A DNA stretch of 64,000 nt, taken from NCBI GenBank assembly GCA_028868515.1, contig JAGWUI010000015.1, forward strand, positions 1 to 64,000, given 5' to 3'. Source of the stretch: Gammaproteobacteria bacterium. Lineage in GTDB: Bacteria > Pseudomonadota > Gammaproteobacteria > Pseudomonadales > Moraxellaceae. The position numbers and the translations under genes were made by a program. Position 1 is the stretch's first letter. The number at the start of each line of letters is the position of its first letter. Under the pieces are notes generated by a model. The model was not told the DNA's origin. It made no database searches and saw only the letters and a list, made by a program, of their open reading frames with translations. Positions 53,028-62,566 of the stretch are shown in pieces.

Positions 53028-54257
53028 CTATCCAGACTTCGTCAAATCCGCATCTTTTGCTTCGTAACCAAAGAGCGCAACGCACGCTAACACAACCGCC
53101 ACAACACCAATCGTCCACGACAATGCCAACGCATAATTATTGCCATGTGACTCTGCAATACCCGCTTGAAAAGGTGCCATTTTTGACATGGCTAAATTGC
53201 CAAGTTGATAGGCAAAACCTGGCAAAATTGCACGAACTGCGGGAGGCGACAATTCATTCAAATGTGCAGGTACAACACCCCATGCACCTTGTATCATGAA
53301 CTGCATCAGAAAAACCCCGATTGCAAACATGAGTGGCGTTGTCGAATATGCCCACATCGGAATCATCGGGAGCGCCAAAATTGCTGCAAGCGCAATCGTT
53401 CGTCCACGCCCCAATTTCGACGAAATTGCACCAAAGAAAATCCCGCCAGACAATGCACCCAAATTCAGCATGATGACAATATTGGCGGTCGTTCCCGTGT
53501 CATAACCATGTTGTACTTGCAAGAAAGTGGGATATAAATCCTGTGAGCCATGACTAAAGGCATTAAAGCAAACCATCAAGGTAACCATAAACAACATCAA
53601 CGGGAAATGTCCACGTATAGCACGCCACATTTCACCAATCGTCGCACGTTTCTCTTTAGTTCCTTCAAGCCAAGCAGGTGACTCATCCACTGTTCGGCGA
53701 ATATAGAAAACAAATAACGCAGGTAGCGCACCGATCACGAACATGCCACGCCAACCGACATAATCAAACGCGAACTTAAAGACCAAAGCCGCAAGCAAAT
53801 AACCAATCACATAGCCTTCTTGCAATAACCCTGAGAAAAATCCGCGATTATTTGCTGGCAACGTTTCCAATGCTAATGCCGCACCCACACCCCACTCACC
53901 GCCCATTGCCAAACCAAATAAGGCTCGCATCGCCAAAAGCACTCCCAGACTGGGTGCAAATGCTGACGCGAGCTCACACGCTGCATAGCTGATCACATTG
54001 ATCATCAGAATTGGACGTCGTCCGTAGCGTTCAGCTAACCAACCAAAGAGCAACGCACCAATCGGACGCATCGCCAACGTCAGAAAGATTCCTTCGGACA
54101 CTGCCTTCACGTCAGTATGAAAGTCACCAGCGATGGACTTAATTGCGAACACAAAGATAAAAAAATCGAACGCATCCAATGCCCAGCCTGCCAGCGAGGC
54201 AATAAATGCATGAAGTTGCGGGCCTGTCAGTGCTGAAAATGGATTAGAGAATTTCAT
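53028..54257 (-). CDS. MFS transporter (sialate/lactate-type H+ symporter group)
   Basis: 409 residues with twelve predicted membrane helices. MRPIGALLFGWLAERYGRRPILMINVISYA and RALFGLAMGGEWGVGAALALETLPANNRGFFSGLLQEGYVIGYLLAA contain the MFS loop motifs; the second is typical of the SHS group (NanT, Jen1-like carboxylate transporters). LDAFDFFIFVFAI lies in helix 1. It has AGGAT upstream of the ATG on the minus strand. The substrate is probably a small organic acid, but this is not decided by the sequence. Convergent with the FilA-like gene. Confidence 0.88.
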   Translation of the reverse strand: MKFSNPFSALTGPQLHAFIASLAGWALDAFDFFIFVFAIKSIAGDFHTDVKAVSEGIFLTLAMRPIGALLFGWLAERYGRRPILMINVISYAACELASAFAPSLGVLLAMRALFGLAMGGEWGVGAALALETLPANNRGFFSGLLQEGYVIGYLLAALVFKFAFDYVGWRGMFVIGALPALFVFYIRRTVDESPAWLEGTKEKRATIGEMWRAIRGHFPLMLFMVTLMVCFNAFSHGSQDLYPTFLQVQHGYDTGTTANIVIMLNLGALSGGIFFGAISSKLGRGRTIALAAILALPMIPMWAYSTTPLMFAIGVFLMQFMIQGAWGVVPAHLNELSPPAVRAILPGFAYQLGNLAMSKMAPFQAGIAESHGNNYALALSWTIGVVAVVLACVALFGYEAKDADLTKSG

Positions 54258-54592
54258 AAATTCATCCTATCTCGATTTGAACTTCATGTTCTTAGATGGA
54301 ATCCCTATTTATTTCGAAGATCGACACAACATTTACTTTTTATCGGAATCACTTAAACCTATCACAACCCACCCAACAATCCCATATCGATTACAAAACA
54401 AACAGCACTCATTCATTATTCACATGTTTTTTATCAATATATTAATTTACTAACATGACTTCTTTACCGACTGTCGAGTGGTATTGCTGACGTAATTCAA
54501 CAACAAACTATCCCCACAATCCATGCAACATCCCCTACAATAGAAGCATTATTTTGTCATATTCAACTCATCACAAAAGAACGAGCTTTTTC
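54258..54592. other. Intergenic region between MFS and hisIE genes
   Basis: About 335 A+T-rich bases holding the divergent promoters. I see no hairpin, repeat or small ORF worth reporting. Confidence 0.6.
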
Positions 54593-55372
54593 ATGCAACC
54601 TGCCGCACAAAACCAATGGCTAGACGACATCAAATTTGATGCTCACGGCCTAATTCCAGCGATTGCCCAAGACCGCGATACTGGACGTATTCTCATGGTC
54701 GCGTGGATGAATCGAGAGTCATTGCTGCTCACCGCTGAACGTCGTCAAGGCGTTTATTTTTCTCGTTCACGCCAAGCACTCTGGCACAAAGGCGAAAGCT
54801 CAGGACACACCCAAGACGTCCATGAAATTCGCCTCGACTGCGATGGTGATGTGATTGTGCTACAAATTACCCAAAATGGCGGTATCGCCTGCCATACTGG
54901 GCGCGAATCTTGCTTCTATAGAGTGCTAACACCAGATGGTTGGCAAATTGTCGATGCGGTCAAAAAAGACCCAGAAGCGATTTATGGTGCAACAGCGCAT
55001 ACACATGCAACTTCAAATATTGAAAGTATTTCGACCAGCGAAACCCTCGACGTTTTAGCGCAACTTGGACAAATCGTACAACAGCGCAAAAATGTCGATC
55101 CAAAATCATCTTATGTGGCAAGCCTCTACCACAAAGGACTGAATAAGATTTTGGAAAAAGTAGGTGAAGAAGCGTTTGAAACCGTGATCGCAGCAAAAGA
55201 TGCCAGTGAAGCAGATACACAAGATCTGATTTACGAAACTGCCGACCTGTGGTTTCATGTGATTGTGATGCTTGGACAGTTTAACGTCCCGCCTCAAGCC
55301 ATTTTAGATGAATTATCGCGTCGCTTTGATTTATCTGGTTTGGATGAAAAAGCCTCTCGAACACAAGAGTAG
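54593..55372 (+). CDS. hisI: HisIE bifunctional histidine biosynthesis enzyme
   Basis: 259 residues fusing phosphoribosyl-AMP cyclohydrolase (HisI, about residues 1-115, with [45 protein letters not shown] and [11 protein letters not shown] metal and catalytic residues) to phosphoribosyl-ATP pyrophosphatase (HisE, about 150-245, with [30 protein letters not shown] and [16 protein letters not shown]). Steps two and three of histidine synthesis. The ATG at 54593 is preferred; the frame is open from a TTG at 54554. It precedes tatABC, an order known in gammaproteobacteria. Confidence 0.95.
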   Translation: MQPAAQNQWLDDIKFDAHGLIPAIAQDRDTGRILMVAWMNRESLLLTAERRQGVYFSRSRQALWHKGESSGHTQDVHEIRLDCDGDVIVLQITQNGGIACHTGRESCFYRVLTPDGWQIVDAVKKDPEAIYGATAHTHATSNIESISTSETLDVLAQLGQIVQQRKNVDPKSSYVASLYHKGLNKILEKVGEEAFETVIAAKDASEADTQDLIYETADLWFHVIVMLGQFNVPPQAILDELSRRFDLSGLDEKASRTQE

Positions 55373-55481
55373 TTGTCATGATAGGGAGTAATGATCATGG
55401 TATTGCCGTCATTGTTATTCCTTGTTCTCACTTATTTTTGATTGATCACTCATAGACTGATTTACATAGAGAGAGTAGACC

Positions 55482-55709
55482 ATGTTTGGCTTATCACCCG
55501 CACATCTGATTCTGATTTTAATTGTCGTTGTCTTAGTGTTTGGTACCTCCAAATTAAAAAACATGGGAAAAGACCTCGGCGGTGCGGTTAAAGGTTTCAA
55601 AGAAGCCATGAAAGACCCCGAGGAGCAAGCACGCCTTGATCGTCAGGATTCAGATCGGACGATTGATGGTACAGCTAAACGCACTGAACGAGACAATGAC
55701 AAAGTTTAG
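55482..55709 (+). CDS. tatA: Sec-independent translocase subunit TatA
   Basis: 75-residue pore-forming subunit of the twin-arginine translocase. N-terminal helix [41 protein letters not shown] with the FGxxKL hinge and amphipathic helix, then an acidic tail. GAGAGAG is upstream. It heads tatA-tatB-tatC after hisIE. Confidence 0.96.
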   Translation: MFGLSPAHLILILIVVVLVFGTSKLKNMGKDLGGAVKGFKEAMKDPEEQARLDRQDSDRTIDGTAKRTERDNDKV

Positions 55710-55760
55710 TTTTTAATAAACTTTGTCAACTTCACTCCACATCAAAGAGACTTTCATAGC

Positions 55761-56324
55761 GTGTTAGATTTTGGTCTAGGTGAGCTTTTACTACTGGGCG
55801 CAGTGGCACTCATTGTGCTCGGCCCAGAAAAGTTGCCTCACGCGGCACGTATGGCTGGCGCGTGGTATGGGCGGATTCGCCGCACACTAGCCAACGTACA
55901 AGCTGAAATTGCCAATGAAGTTCATCTCGCTGAAATGCGTCAAAAAATGAATGATGAGCTATCCAAGATTCGAGAAGCCAACAGCAATCTCGTCAATGAA
56001 ATGCGTGCCATCGACCAAAGCTCCAAAAAAAATAATTTAGAACAAAATATGGAAAACCATACCGATCAAAACGATCAAACCAGCGATACACATACCGCCA
56101 TCATGAGCCAAAATACAGATTGGTCACATGGGATTGAAGCTCCGATTAAATCGTATACACATGGTTATTATTTCTTTTTTGTCCCGAGTTCGATGTATGC
56201 TTCGCTGATTCCAGCCGCGCCACGTTTGCCCAAATCGATTATTGTGCAAAGCCAACGTGTCATTCAAAAATCAATAGATACTCCACATCAGACTGAATCG
56301 CCGATCCATGCTGCACCGCTATGA
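55761..56324 (+). CDS. tatB: Sec-independent translocase subunit TatB
   Basis: Substrate receptor subunit that works with TatC. It begins MLDFGLGELLLLGAVALIVLGPEKLPHAARMAGAWYGRIRRTLANVQAEI, the TatB membrane helix with GPEKLP hinge and amphipathic helix. The start is GTG. The C-terminal ~60 residues include an unusual aromatic and hydrophobic stretch (YYFFFVPSSMYASLIPAAPRLPKSIIV) after a Asn/Asp/Gln-rich linker; Tat subunits vary here. 187 residues. The stop overlaps the tatC start by 4 bases. Confidence 0.94.
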   Translation: MLDFGLGELLLLGAVALIVLGPEKLPHAARMAGAWYGRIRRTLANVQAEIANEVHLAEMRQKMNDELSKIREANSNLVNEMRAIDQSSKKNNLEQNMENHTDQNDQTSDTHTAIMSQNTDWSHGIEAPIKSYTHGYYFFFVPSSMYASLIPAAPRLPKSIIVQSQRVIQKSIDTPHQTESPIHAAPL

Positions 56325-57109
56325 CAGAACATTTACCATTACCCAATCAATCCAATCCATCAGAATCTCCTCAAGACCTTGGAGAGATGTCGATCACAGG
56401 ACACTTGATTGAATTACGAAAGCATTTGATTCGAATTTTTGCCAGCGTACTCATCCTATTTTTTTCGCTGTTGTATTTTGCACGAGACTTATATCAAATC
56501 CTGTCTGGGCCACTACGCGCGCAGTTGCCGCCACACGCGACCATGATTGCCACAGACATTACCTCGACCTTTGTTGCGCCGTTTAAGCTCGCGTTTTACA
56601 TTTCGATCATGTTGGCAATGCCTTACATCCTGCACCAGATTTGGCAATTTATTGCTCCAGCGCTGTATAAACATGAACGCAAAATCGCGATTCCCATGTT
56701 GATTGCCAGTACAATTTTATTTTATCTCGGTGTGGCATTTGCTTATTTCATTACGCTACCTGCGATTCTGACGTTTTTCATTCATATCGCTCCTGAAAAT
56801 GTCGTGCCGATGACTGACATCAATCTATATTTAAACTTCTGCTTGAAGTTATTTTTGGCATTTGGTGCGACGTTTGAGATTCCGATTGCGACATTGTTAT
56901 TGATATTAGCAGGTGTCGTTTCCGTTGAGTCCTTGGTCGCAAAACGTCGATATATCATTGTCGGCTGTTTTGCGATTTCTATGTTTATTACCCCGCCCGA
57001 CGCAATGAGTATGGCAATGCTCGCCATTCCCATGTGGTTGTTGTTTGAAGTGGGTTTACTGTTTGGACGTGTGCTGGAAAAAAGCCGTAAAGGCGCAGTC
57101 ACAGAATGA
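56321..57109 (+). CDS. tatC: Sec-independent translocase subunit TatC
   Basis: 262-residue polytopic protein that binds twin-arginine signal peptides. MSITGHLIELRKHLIRIFASVLILF, the LRAQLPPHATMIATDITSTFVAPFKLAFYISIMLAMPYILHQIWQFIAPALYKHERK segment and FAFGATFEIPIATLLL/KRRYIIVGCFAISMFITPPDAMS are hallmarks. It has six membrane helices. It overlaps tatB by 4 bases and the helicase gene by 4 bases, so the three genes should be translated together. Confidence 0.97.
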   Translation: MTEHLPLPNQSNPSESPQDLGEMSITGHLIELRKHLIRIFASVLILFFSLLYFARDLYQILSGPLRAQLPPHATMIATDITSTFVAPFKLAFYISIMLAMPYILHQIWQFIAPALYKHERKIAIPMLIASTILFYLGVAFAYFITLPAILTFFIHIAPENVVPMTDINLYLNFCLKLFLAFGATFEIPIATLLLILAGVVSVESLVAKRRYIIVGCFAISMFITPPDAMSMAMLAIPMWLLFEVGLLFGRVLEKSRKGAVTE

Positions 57110-58689
57110 ATCAGTCTATCAATCCGTCGACCATGCCAATCCCGTCGACATCCAAGCCTTATCAAATCACCGAAGAACAAAATCAGGCGATCGAACAGGC
57201 TCGCCGCAACCAATCTTTTAAAATTATTGCCTATGCGGGTAGTGGTAAAACAACAACACTGCAATTGATCGCGGAGGCCATGCCGCAGAAAAAAGGCTTA
57301 TATCTCGCTTTTAATAAAGTCATCGCGGATCAAGCCAAAAATCGCTTTCATGGTAATGTCGATTGCCGCACCTTCCACTCCCTCGCCTATCGCCATGTCA
57401 ATCGTGCGATCACGGATAAGCTGCGTCTGCCACGCATGAGCCCTGCGCGCATGGCGGAAGAATACCAGTTAGAGCCGATGAAAATTCGGCGGATGCTCGG
57501 TAATCGTTTTGAGCACTTCACGCTGACACCGAGTCGTCAGGCAAGTTTTGTGAGCAATGCGGTCAGTCGTTTTTGCGCCACCAATGCCCAGCATCCCGCA
57601 CCACGTCATCTGGAATTGCCTGAATGGCTCCATCCTGATGATGCGGAAAGTCTACGCATGCATCTGTTTCCTCATGTGGAAAAACGCTGGCAAGATTCGA
57701 TTGATCCACGCCATCAAGCGGGAATCGGACATGATATTTACCTGAAATGCTGGGCATTGTCTGATCCTATTATTCCTGTCGATTACATCCTGTTCGATGA
57801 AGCACAAGACTCTGATCCGCTCATGCTTGGTGTACTGATGAAACAACAACGCGCCCAAGTCATCTATGTCGGCGATGCTCATCAACAAATCTACGCATGG
57901 CGCGGTGCAGTCAATGCCATGCAGCAATTGCCACTGACAGCAACACGTTTGACTCGTTCTTTTCGTTTTGGTGAAGCGGTCGCCGATGTCGCGAATGTCT
58001 TTTTACGCGAACTTAAAGAGACCATTCCACTGGAAGGCGAGCCAACCAGACAATCCAAGATTGATTTATCTCCTCGTATGGCGGTAAAAAATGCTGTACT
58101 GTGCCGTACCAATGCTCGCGCCATGTCGCTGTTGCTTTCTGGATTGGTCAATGGCGATAAAATCGCACTACAAGCGGATAGTGATCGATTACTCAAATTT
58201 GTCGAAGGCGCGGCGGCGCTTAAAGCAGGGCGACGGGTGTTTGATGCGCCAGAGTTGGCGTGGTTTAACAGTTGGCAGGATGTCCATGAATACTGCGAAA
58301 CGCATGATGGCAATGACATCAAATCGCTGGTAAAACTGGTCGATGATCACGGCACTGAACCACTGAAAAAAGCCCTCATGAAAATCACACCAATCGCTTC
58401 TGCTGATTATGTGATTTCTACGGCGCATAAAGCAAAAGGACTGGAATGGCACAACGTCCATATCGAAGATGACTACAGCTATAAGCTCAACAAAAACGAC
58501 GTGCAGATTGCCGATGAAGAATTGCGCCTACTCTATGTCGCCACGACGCGCGCGCAAACCAATCTGAATGTGCATCATATTTTATCGTTAGTTGGAGCAT
58601 TGCGAATTAAGCAGAACAAAGAAGGAATTGCACCGAAGATGCAAGCAGGAAAAATACCGAGTTATCGGGCGGAAGACCCAGCACCATAA
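57106..58689 (+). CDS. UvrD/PcrA-like superfamily 1 DNA helicase
   Basis: 527-residue ATP-dependent helicase. Walker A is AYAGSGKTTTL (residues about 43-52), motif Ia/Ib include CRTFHSLAYRHV, Walker B is LFDEAQDSDP, motif III VIYVGDAHQQIYAWRGA, motif IV LTRSFRFGEAVAD, motif V STAHKAKGLEWHNV and motif VI YVATTRAQTNL. The short length and layout resemble F-box-helicase (FBH1)-like bacterial proteins rather than full UvrD. It starts 4 bases inside tatC, so it is transcribed with the Tat genes; a functional link is not obvious. A terminator follows. Confidence 0.9.
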   Translation: MNQSINPSTMPIPSTSKPYQITEEQNQAIEQARRNQSFKIIAYAGSGKTTTLQLIAEAMPQKKGLYLAFNKVIADQAKNRFHGNVDCRTFHSLAYRHVNRAITDKLRLPRMSPARMAEEYQLEPMKIRRMLGNRFEHFTLTPSRQASFVSNAVSRFCATNAQHPAPRHLELPEWLHPDDAESLRMHLFPHVEKRWQDSIDPRHQAGIGHDIYLKCWALSDPIIPVDYILFDEAQDSDPLMLGVLMKQQRAQVIYVGDAHQQIYAWRGAVNAMQQLPLTATRLTRSFRFGEAVADVANVFLRELKETIPLEGEPTRQSKIDLSPRMAVKNAVLCRTNARAMSLLLSGLVNGDKIALQADSDRLLKFVEGAAALKAGRRVFDAPELAWFNSWQDVHEYCETHDGNDIKSLVKLVDDHGTEPLKKALMKITPIASADYVISTAHKAKGLEWHNVHIEDDYSYKLNKNDVQIADEELRLLYVATTRAQTNLNVHHILSLVGALRIKQNKEGIAPKMQAGKIPSYRAEDPAP

Positions 58690-58710
58690 ATCAAAAAATA
58701 TTGCCGAAAT

Positions 58711-58742
58711 AAAAAAGGATAGTCAAATCAACTATCCTTTTT
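58711..58742. terminator. Bidirectional terminator
   Basis: AAAAAAGGATAGT pairs with ACTATCCTTTTT across a 7-base loop; T-rich sequence follows on both strands. It separates the helicase gene from the convergent lipoprotein gene. The same stem occurs after the second lipase gene. Confidence 0.9.
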
Positions 58743-58811
58743 CTTTGTCTTTTCTTCACTCGCTGGTTTAGAAATGTACCTCTATCAGCGAGCTTTCCTT
58801 TAATACAATGA

Positions 58812-59840
58812 TTAGTTCAACAAATCATCAGTATTAGGGATACTTGCATCAGCCTCATCCCAGAATTTGGTCAAACCATCTTCAGGCGCACGTTTACCCG
58901 TTTTAGTCGTCCAATAGCGATTAGCAATATTCCAGACTTCGTGACCACCCATCGCATCAAAGAGTTTATATTGCGGATTAACAGGCATATTTGCATCTAC
59001 TGTTTTTCCGTAAGTTCTTAGCGCATCACGGATTTTATCATCCTGACCTGTGGCTTGAGCAGCCAATGCGTAAATCGCATGTGATATACGAACACCTTTA
59101 CTTTCACCAATGCGATTAGAATCTTTCATTGTCTGCCATGGATCTGGATGACCTTCCCCTGCACCTGGTAACAGGGTCCAAATTGCAGCTCGCATCGCCA
59201 TTGGCGCGCCCCAGAACTGCTGATTATCCAAACATCCCATCCCACGCTCAACAACGGCGGCAATGTCCTTCGGTACGTTCACTGCACCTTGTGATGCAAT
59301 ATCGTTGGTAACCGCTTTGACCCCATCAATCATCCCGAGCAGATAAACGGTTTTCTCAAGATCGGTTTTCATGGTTGGGCATTGATCGCCCAATTTGATT
59401 TTGTAGTCACGTTCCCAAGCTTTTTGGAACAATTGATATGCGGTGTATTGGCGACGTGCTGCTAAAGCAGACCAATTCTTTTGAGCAAGACGCTGATCTT
59501 GCGCCTCAGTCACGCGACCATCATGAGATGCACGCAAATAAGCCAACTCATGCTCAAGTGCGGTATCTTCTGCACAGCTTGCAGAGCTCGTATAAAGCAG
59601 CACTTCCATCTTGGTTGCATCGGCGCCTTGTGCATCCATAGTCAGAATCGCTGGTAATAGCGAAGTTCCTGATACACAAATCATATTGGTATCATCTTGG
59701 GCAAAAGTGACAGGGACAACATTTTTTTCAGCGAAACGTAAAGCCATATTCGCTCCCGTTCTTTGAACGGCAGCACAACCTGTGAGCACGGCAGATGCGG
59801 CAATGGCAACAACCATACTTTTTGCAATGTTGTTTTTCAT
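58812..59840 (-). CDS. Putative lipoprotein
   Basis: 342 residues from MKNNIAKSMVVAIAASAVLTGCAAVQ, a lipoprotein signal peptide with lipobox LTGC. The mature part contains RTGANMALRFAEKNVVPVTFAQDDTNMICVSGTSLLPAILTMDAQGAD, an Ala-rich helical middle and PCxxC-like Cys pairs scattered (SASCAED, QCPTMK, GMGCLDNQQFWGAPMAMRAAIWTLLPGAGEGHPDPW). This family occurs in Acinetobacter without known function. The frame is open up to an ATG at 59909, which would hide the signal peptide, so 59840 is preferred. It lies beside secreted lipase genes on the same strand. Confidence 0.75.
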   Translation of the reverse strand: MKNNIAKSMVVAIAASAVLTGCAAVQRTGANMALRFAEKNVVPVTFAQDDTNMICVSGTSLLPAILTMDAQGADATKMEVLLYTSSASCAEDTALEHELAYLRASHDGRVTEAQDQRLAQKNWSALAARRQYTAYQLFQKAWERDYKIKLGDQCPTMKTDLEKTVYLLGMIDGVKAVTNDIASQGAVNVPKDIAAVVERGMGCLDNQQFWGAPMAMRAAIWTLLPGAGEGHPDPWQTMKDSNRIGESKGVRISHAIYALAAQATGQDDKIRDALRTYGKTVDANMPVNPQYKLFDAMGGHEVWNIANRYWTTKTGKRAPEDGLTKFWDEADASIPNTDDLLN

Positions 59841-60214
59841 AAACATGGATTGCAACAATCCAGACTGGTGAGCTGCTTGATCAGCTCGCGGATGTATTTT
59901 TTTCAACATATCGGTTCATTCCATTGGCTAAGTGGCTAGAGCGTCCTACTTCCGTTCTATCCTAGATGCTACGACAAGAACACGAACTACGGCAAGGTAA
60001 AATTAGCAATAAAAGCACAATTTTATATGATTGAATAACTTTCTAAACATCTCAAATTCAGACAAAAATTTGACTTGCACAGCAGTGCTGCTCATAACAC
60101 CAAATCAACTTTCATCAGAAAAGCAAAAGCCAGCTACTTGCATAACTGGCTTTACGCTCAAATCTGCCAACCCATTTTAGGTCGGAACAATATGGGAAAC
60201 TATAAGATGGAAAA
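59841..60214. other. Intergenic region between lipoprotein and lipase genes
   Basis: About 374 bases containing the promoter of the lipoprotein gene and the terminator of the first lipase. Nothing else was recognised. Confidence 0.6.
60126..60153 (-). terminator. Terminator of the first lipase gene
   Basis: An 8-bp stem AAAGCCAG/CTGGCTTT with a 12-base loop, followed on the minus strand by TTGCTTTTC; about 60 bases after the lipase stop. Confidence 0.65.
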
Positions 60215-61204
60215 CTACAAACCAAGATTTTTCAGACGGTTAGCATGATCACGATAAATCGTCACTGGGCTTACTTCAAAAACATTCACTAAGCCAAGCA
60301 CTTGATTCACCTCATCGCCATGATTCATGGCGTAATTATCACGAATATTAGTACCTAAATGTTGTGAACATTGCGGCACCATACCGTCACTTGCACTTGG
60401 AATGATGAATGAAGTTGGTGTGAATAAATAATCCAATGGATCAAGGACATTGGTCAGTGGGCTTGTACCACCCCAAGAGAAATAGGAAACCCCATTCGAT
60501 GCTTTCTGAACACCATTCCCACATGCAATTGTAGGCAATCCTGCTGGGAATTGCGCATTGAATGTTGCAGCACTAGCGGTCGTCAATTGAGTCATCGCTG
60601 CCAATGAGTTCTGATCATAGTAGTGTCCTGATGCAACATCAATCAATGCAAAAAATGCATCCGCAACGGCTGCCGATGCTGCACCCACTGCCGTACCGAC
60701 AACAGGGATTCCAACAAATTGAGACACGGCATCTGCAACTGGTGTACCAAAATTAACACCACCTACTGAAGTCACTGAGGCAATATTGGCAGGCATGACA
60801 CCCGCGACATAACGTGTATCCATCGCCCCTTGGCTATGGCCGATCAGATTAACTTTTGACGCACCTGTAATCGCCATGATGGTTTGAACTTGGCTACGGA
60901 GTTGTTCGCCGCGCACATAAGAAGAGTCTAATGATGAAACTTGCGTATCGAATACATTTGCGCCATTCGACGTTAAATCTGGTGCAACACCATAGAAATA
61001 CTCAACACTTGCGACATTCGTAAAGCCCATGATGCCATGCGCAAGGACGATTGGATATTTAGTCTTGGCATACGAAGTCCATGCAAAAGCACTACCGCCT
61101 GTGCTACAGCCTGATGTATTACAAAGTTGATATGTTGCTGCGGATGCCGCACTCGCTGCGACTAAACCACCTGTTAATAATAAAGCACTCAGAATTGATT
61201 TCAT
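60215..61204 (-). CDS. lipA: Secreted triacylglycerol lipase (family I.1/I.2-like), copy 1
   Basis: 329 residues with a Sec signal peptide (LLLTGGLVAASAASAA). The alpha/beta-hydrolase core shows YPIVLAHGIMGF (oxyanion loop), NLIGHSQGAMDTRYVAG with nucleophile S124, D273 in ASDGMVP and H295 in MNHGDEVNQ; C228 and C279 correspond to the conserved disulfide of Pseudomonas-type lipases. Such lipases are exported by Sec, folded by a membrane foldase (Lif) and secreted by the type II system. No foldase gene is in this window. The second ATG (61204) has AAGGA 8 bases upstream. It is a paralogue of the next lipase gene. Confidence 0.93.
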   Translation of the reverse strand: MKSILSALLLTGGLVAASAASAATYQLCNTSGCSTGGSAFAWTSYAKTKYPIVLAHGIMGFTNVASVEYFYGVAPDLTSNGANVFDTQVSSLDSSYVRGEQLRSQVQTIMAITGASKVNLIGHSQGAMDTRYVAGVMPANIASVTSVGGVNFGTPVADAVSQFVGIPVVGTAVGAASAAVADAFFALIDVASGHYYDQNSLAAMTQLTTASAATFNAQFPAGLPTIACGNGVQKASNGVSYFSWGGTSPLTNVLDPLDYLFTPTSFIIPSASDGMVPQCSQHLGTNIRDNYAMNHGDEVNQVLGLVNVFEVSPVTIYRDHANRLKNLGL

Positions 61205-61213
61205 TGATGACAT

Positions 61214-61522
61214 CCTTATCCAATATAAATATGAATGGTGCGTCTATATAAACCTGCAATCCCTGCAATACTTCCATGGGTTTCAGTACAAAAAAACCGC
61301 ACTGACCCTATACTGCTCGCATACACAGCTACAGTATTGATCAAATTATCAACAATATTGAGAAATCGCGCAAAGTGATAAACAACCGACCACTGGCATT
61401 TTGTGAACGATTAATGGTGAGTCGTTTTTATTAAAATTTCTATTTTGAATGTATTTGTGTTCTGTCCAAACCATACAGGATGAATTCAGCCCTGATTTGA
61501 ATAACCTCAAAATTGAGACAAT
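61214..61522. other. Promoter region between the two lipase genes
   Basis: About 310 bases upstream of copy 1. Its first 100 bases and the matching stretch upstream of copy 2 share a short GATTAAATTATC-like segment near 61334 and 62694 (ATTGATCAAATTATCAACAATATTGAGAAATC versus ATTGATTAAATTATC...GATTGAGAAATC), suggesting duplicated regulatory sequence. Confidence 0.55.
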
Positions 61523-61550
61523 AAAAAAGGATAGTCAGACTATCCTTTTT
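61523..61550 (-). terminator. Terminator of the second lipase gene
   Basis: The AAAAAAGGATAGT/ACTATCCTTTTT stem with a 3-base loop repeats the sequence of the terminator at 58711, 18 bases after the lipase stop. Confidence 0.87.
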
Positions 61551-61567
61551 ATCACTGATTCAGAGTA

Positions 61568-62566
61568 TTACAAACCGAGATTTTTTAGACGGTTCGCTTG
61601 ACCACGATACTGAGTCACTGGGCTCGCCGCAAAAATATAAGTTAAGCCCAAAACCTGATTCACTTCATTACCATGATTTTGATAATAATTGTCGCGAATG
61701 ACTGTTCCCAAGTGCGTTGAACATTGTGGCACCATACCATCACTTGCACCAGGAATAATCAATGAGCTTACAGCAAACACATAATCCAATGGATCAAGGA
61801 AATTGGTCATCACACCTGTACCACCCCATGAGAAGTAGCTCACGCCATTAGATGCCTTCTGTACACCTTGTCCACAGTTTGTGGTTGGCACACCCGCTGG
61901 GAATTGGGCATTAAATGTGGTTGCGGTAGATGTGGTCAATTGATTGATCGCTGCCATGAAATTCTGGCTATAACCCTGTCCAGAAGCCACTCCAACAAAC
62001 GAGAAGAATGCATTCAGCAATGATGAACTTGCAGCAGCAATCGTAGAACCAATCACAGGAATACCCGCAGCTTTTGCCACCGCATCAGCAACTGGTGTAC
62101 CAAAATTTACACCGCCCACACCTGTCACAGATGCAATTTGAGCAGGCATCACGCCAGCTACATAGCGGCTATCCAATGCGCCTTGACTATGACCAATCAA
62201 ATTGACTTTTTGTGCGCCAGTGATTGCAAGAATCTGCTGAACTTGGCTGCGCAGTTGCTCGCCACGAACAAACGATGAATCTAAAGAGGAAACTTGTGTA
62301 TCAAATACTTTTGCACCATTTGCAGTTAGATCTGATCCAATGCCATAAAAATAATCAACACCAAGAATTGACGAAAAACCCATGATGCCATGAGCTAAGA
62401 TGATTGGATATTTAGTTGCGGCATAGGTAGAAGTAACATTAACACTGCTACTCGCTCTACAACCTGAAGTACTGCAATATTGATAAGTTGTGGATGTTGC
62501 AAATGCTGCTGTACTTGCAATGGTTAAACTACCGGTTAATAGTAATGTGCCAAGAATAGCTTTCAT
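61568..62566 (-). CDS. lipA: Secreted triacylglycerol lipase (family I.1/I.2-like), copy 2
   Basis: 332 residues. Signal peptide MKAILGTLLLTGSLTIASTAAFA, then the same layout as copy 1: YPIILAHGIMGF, S127 in GHSQGALDSRYVAG, C231 and C282, D276, H298. Overall identity to copy 1 is high by eye across the whole length (GVSYFSWGGTGVMTNFLDPLDYVF). AAGGA precedes the ATG. A tandem duplication followed by divergence is the simplest origin; small differences near the entrance (SFVGVASGQGYSQNFM versus ALIDVASGHYYDQNSL) might change substrate range. Confidence 0.93.
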   Translation of the reverse strand: MKAILGTLLLTGSLTIASTAAFATSTTYQYCSTSGCRASSSVNVTSTYAATKYPIILAHGIMGFSSILGVDYFYGIGSDLTANGAKVFDTQVSSLDSSFVRGEQLRSQVQQILAITGAQKVNLIGHSQGALDSRYVAGVMPAQIASVTGVGGVNFGTPVADAVAKAAGIPVIGSTIAAASSSLLNAFFSFVGVASGQGYSQNFMAAINQLTTSTATTFNAQFPAGVPTTNCGQGVQKASNGVSYFSWGGTGVMTNFLDPLDYVFAVSSLIIPGASDGMVPQCSTHLGTVIRDNYYQNHGNEVNQVLGLTYIFAASPVTQYRGQANRLKNLGL

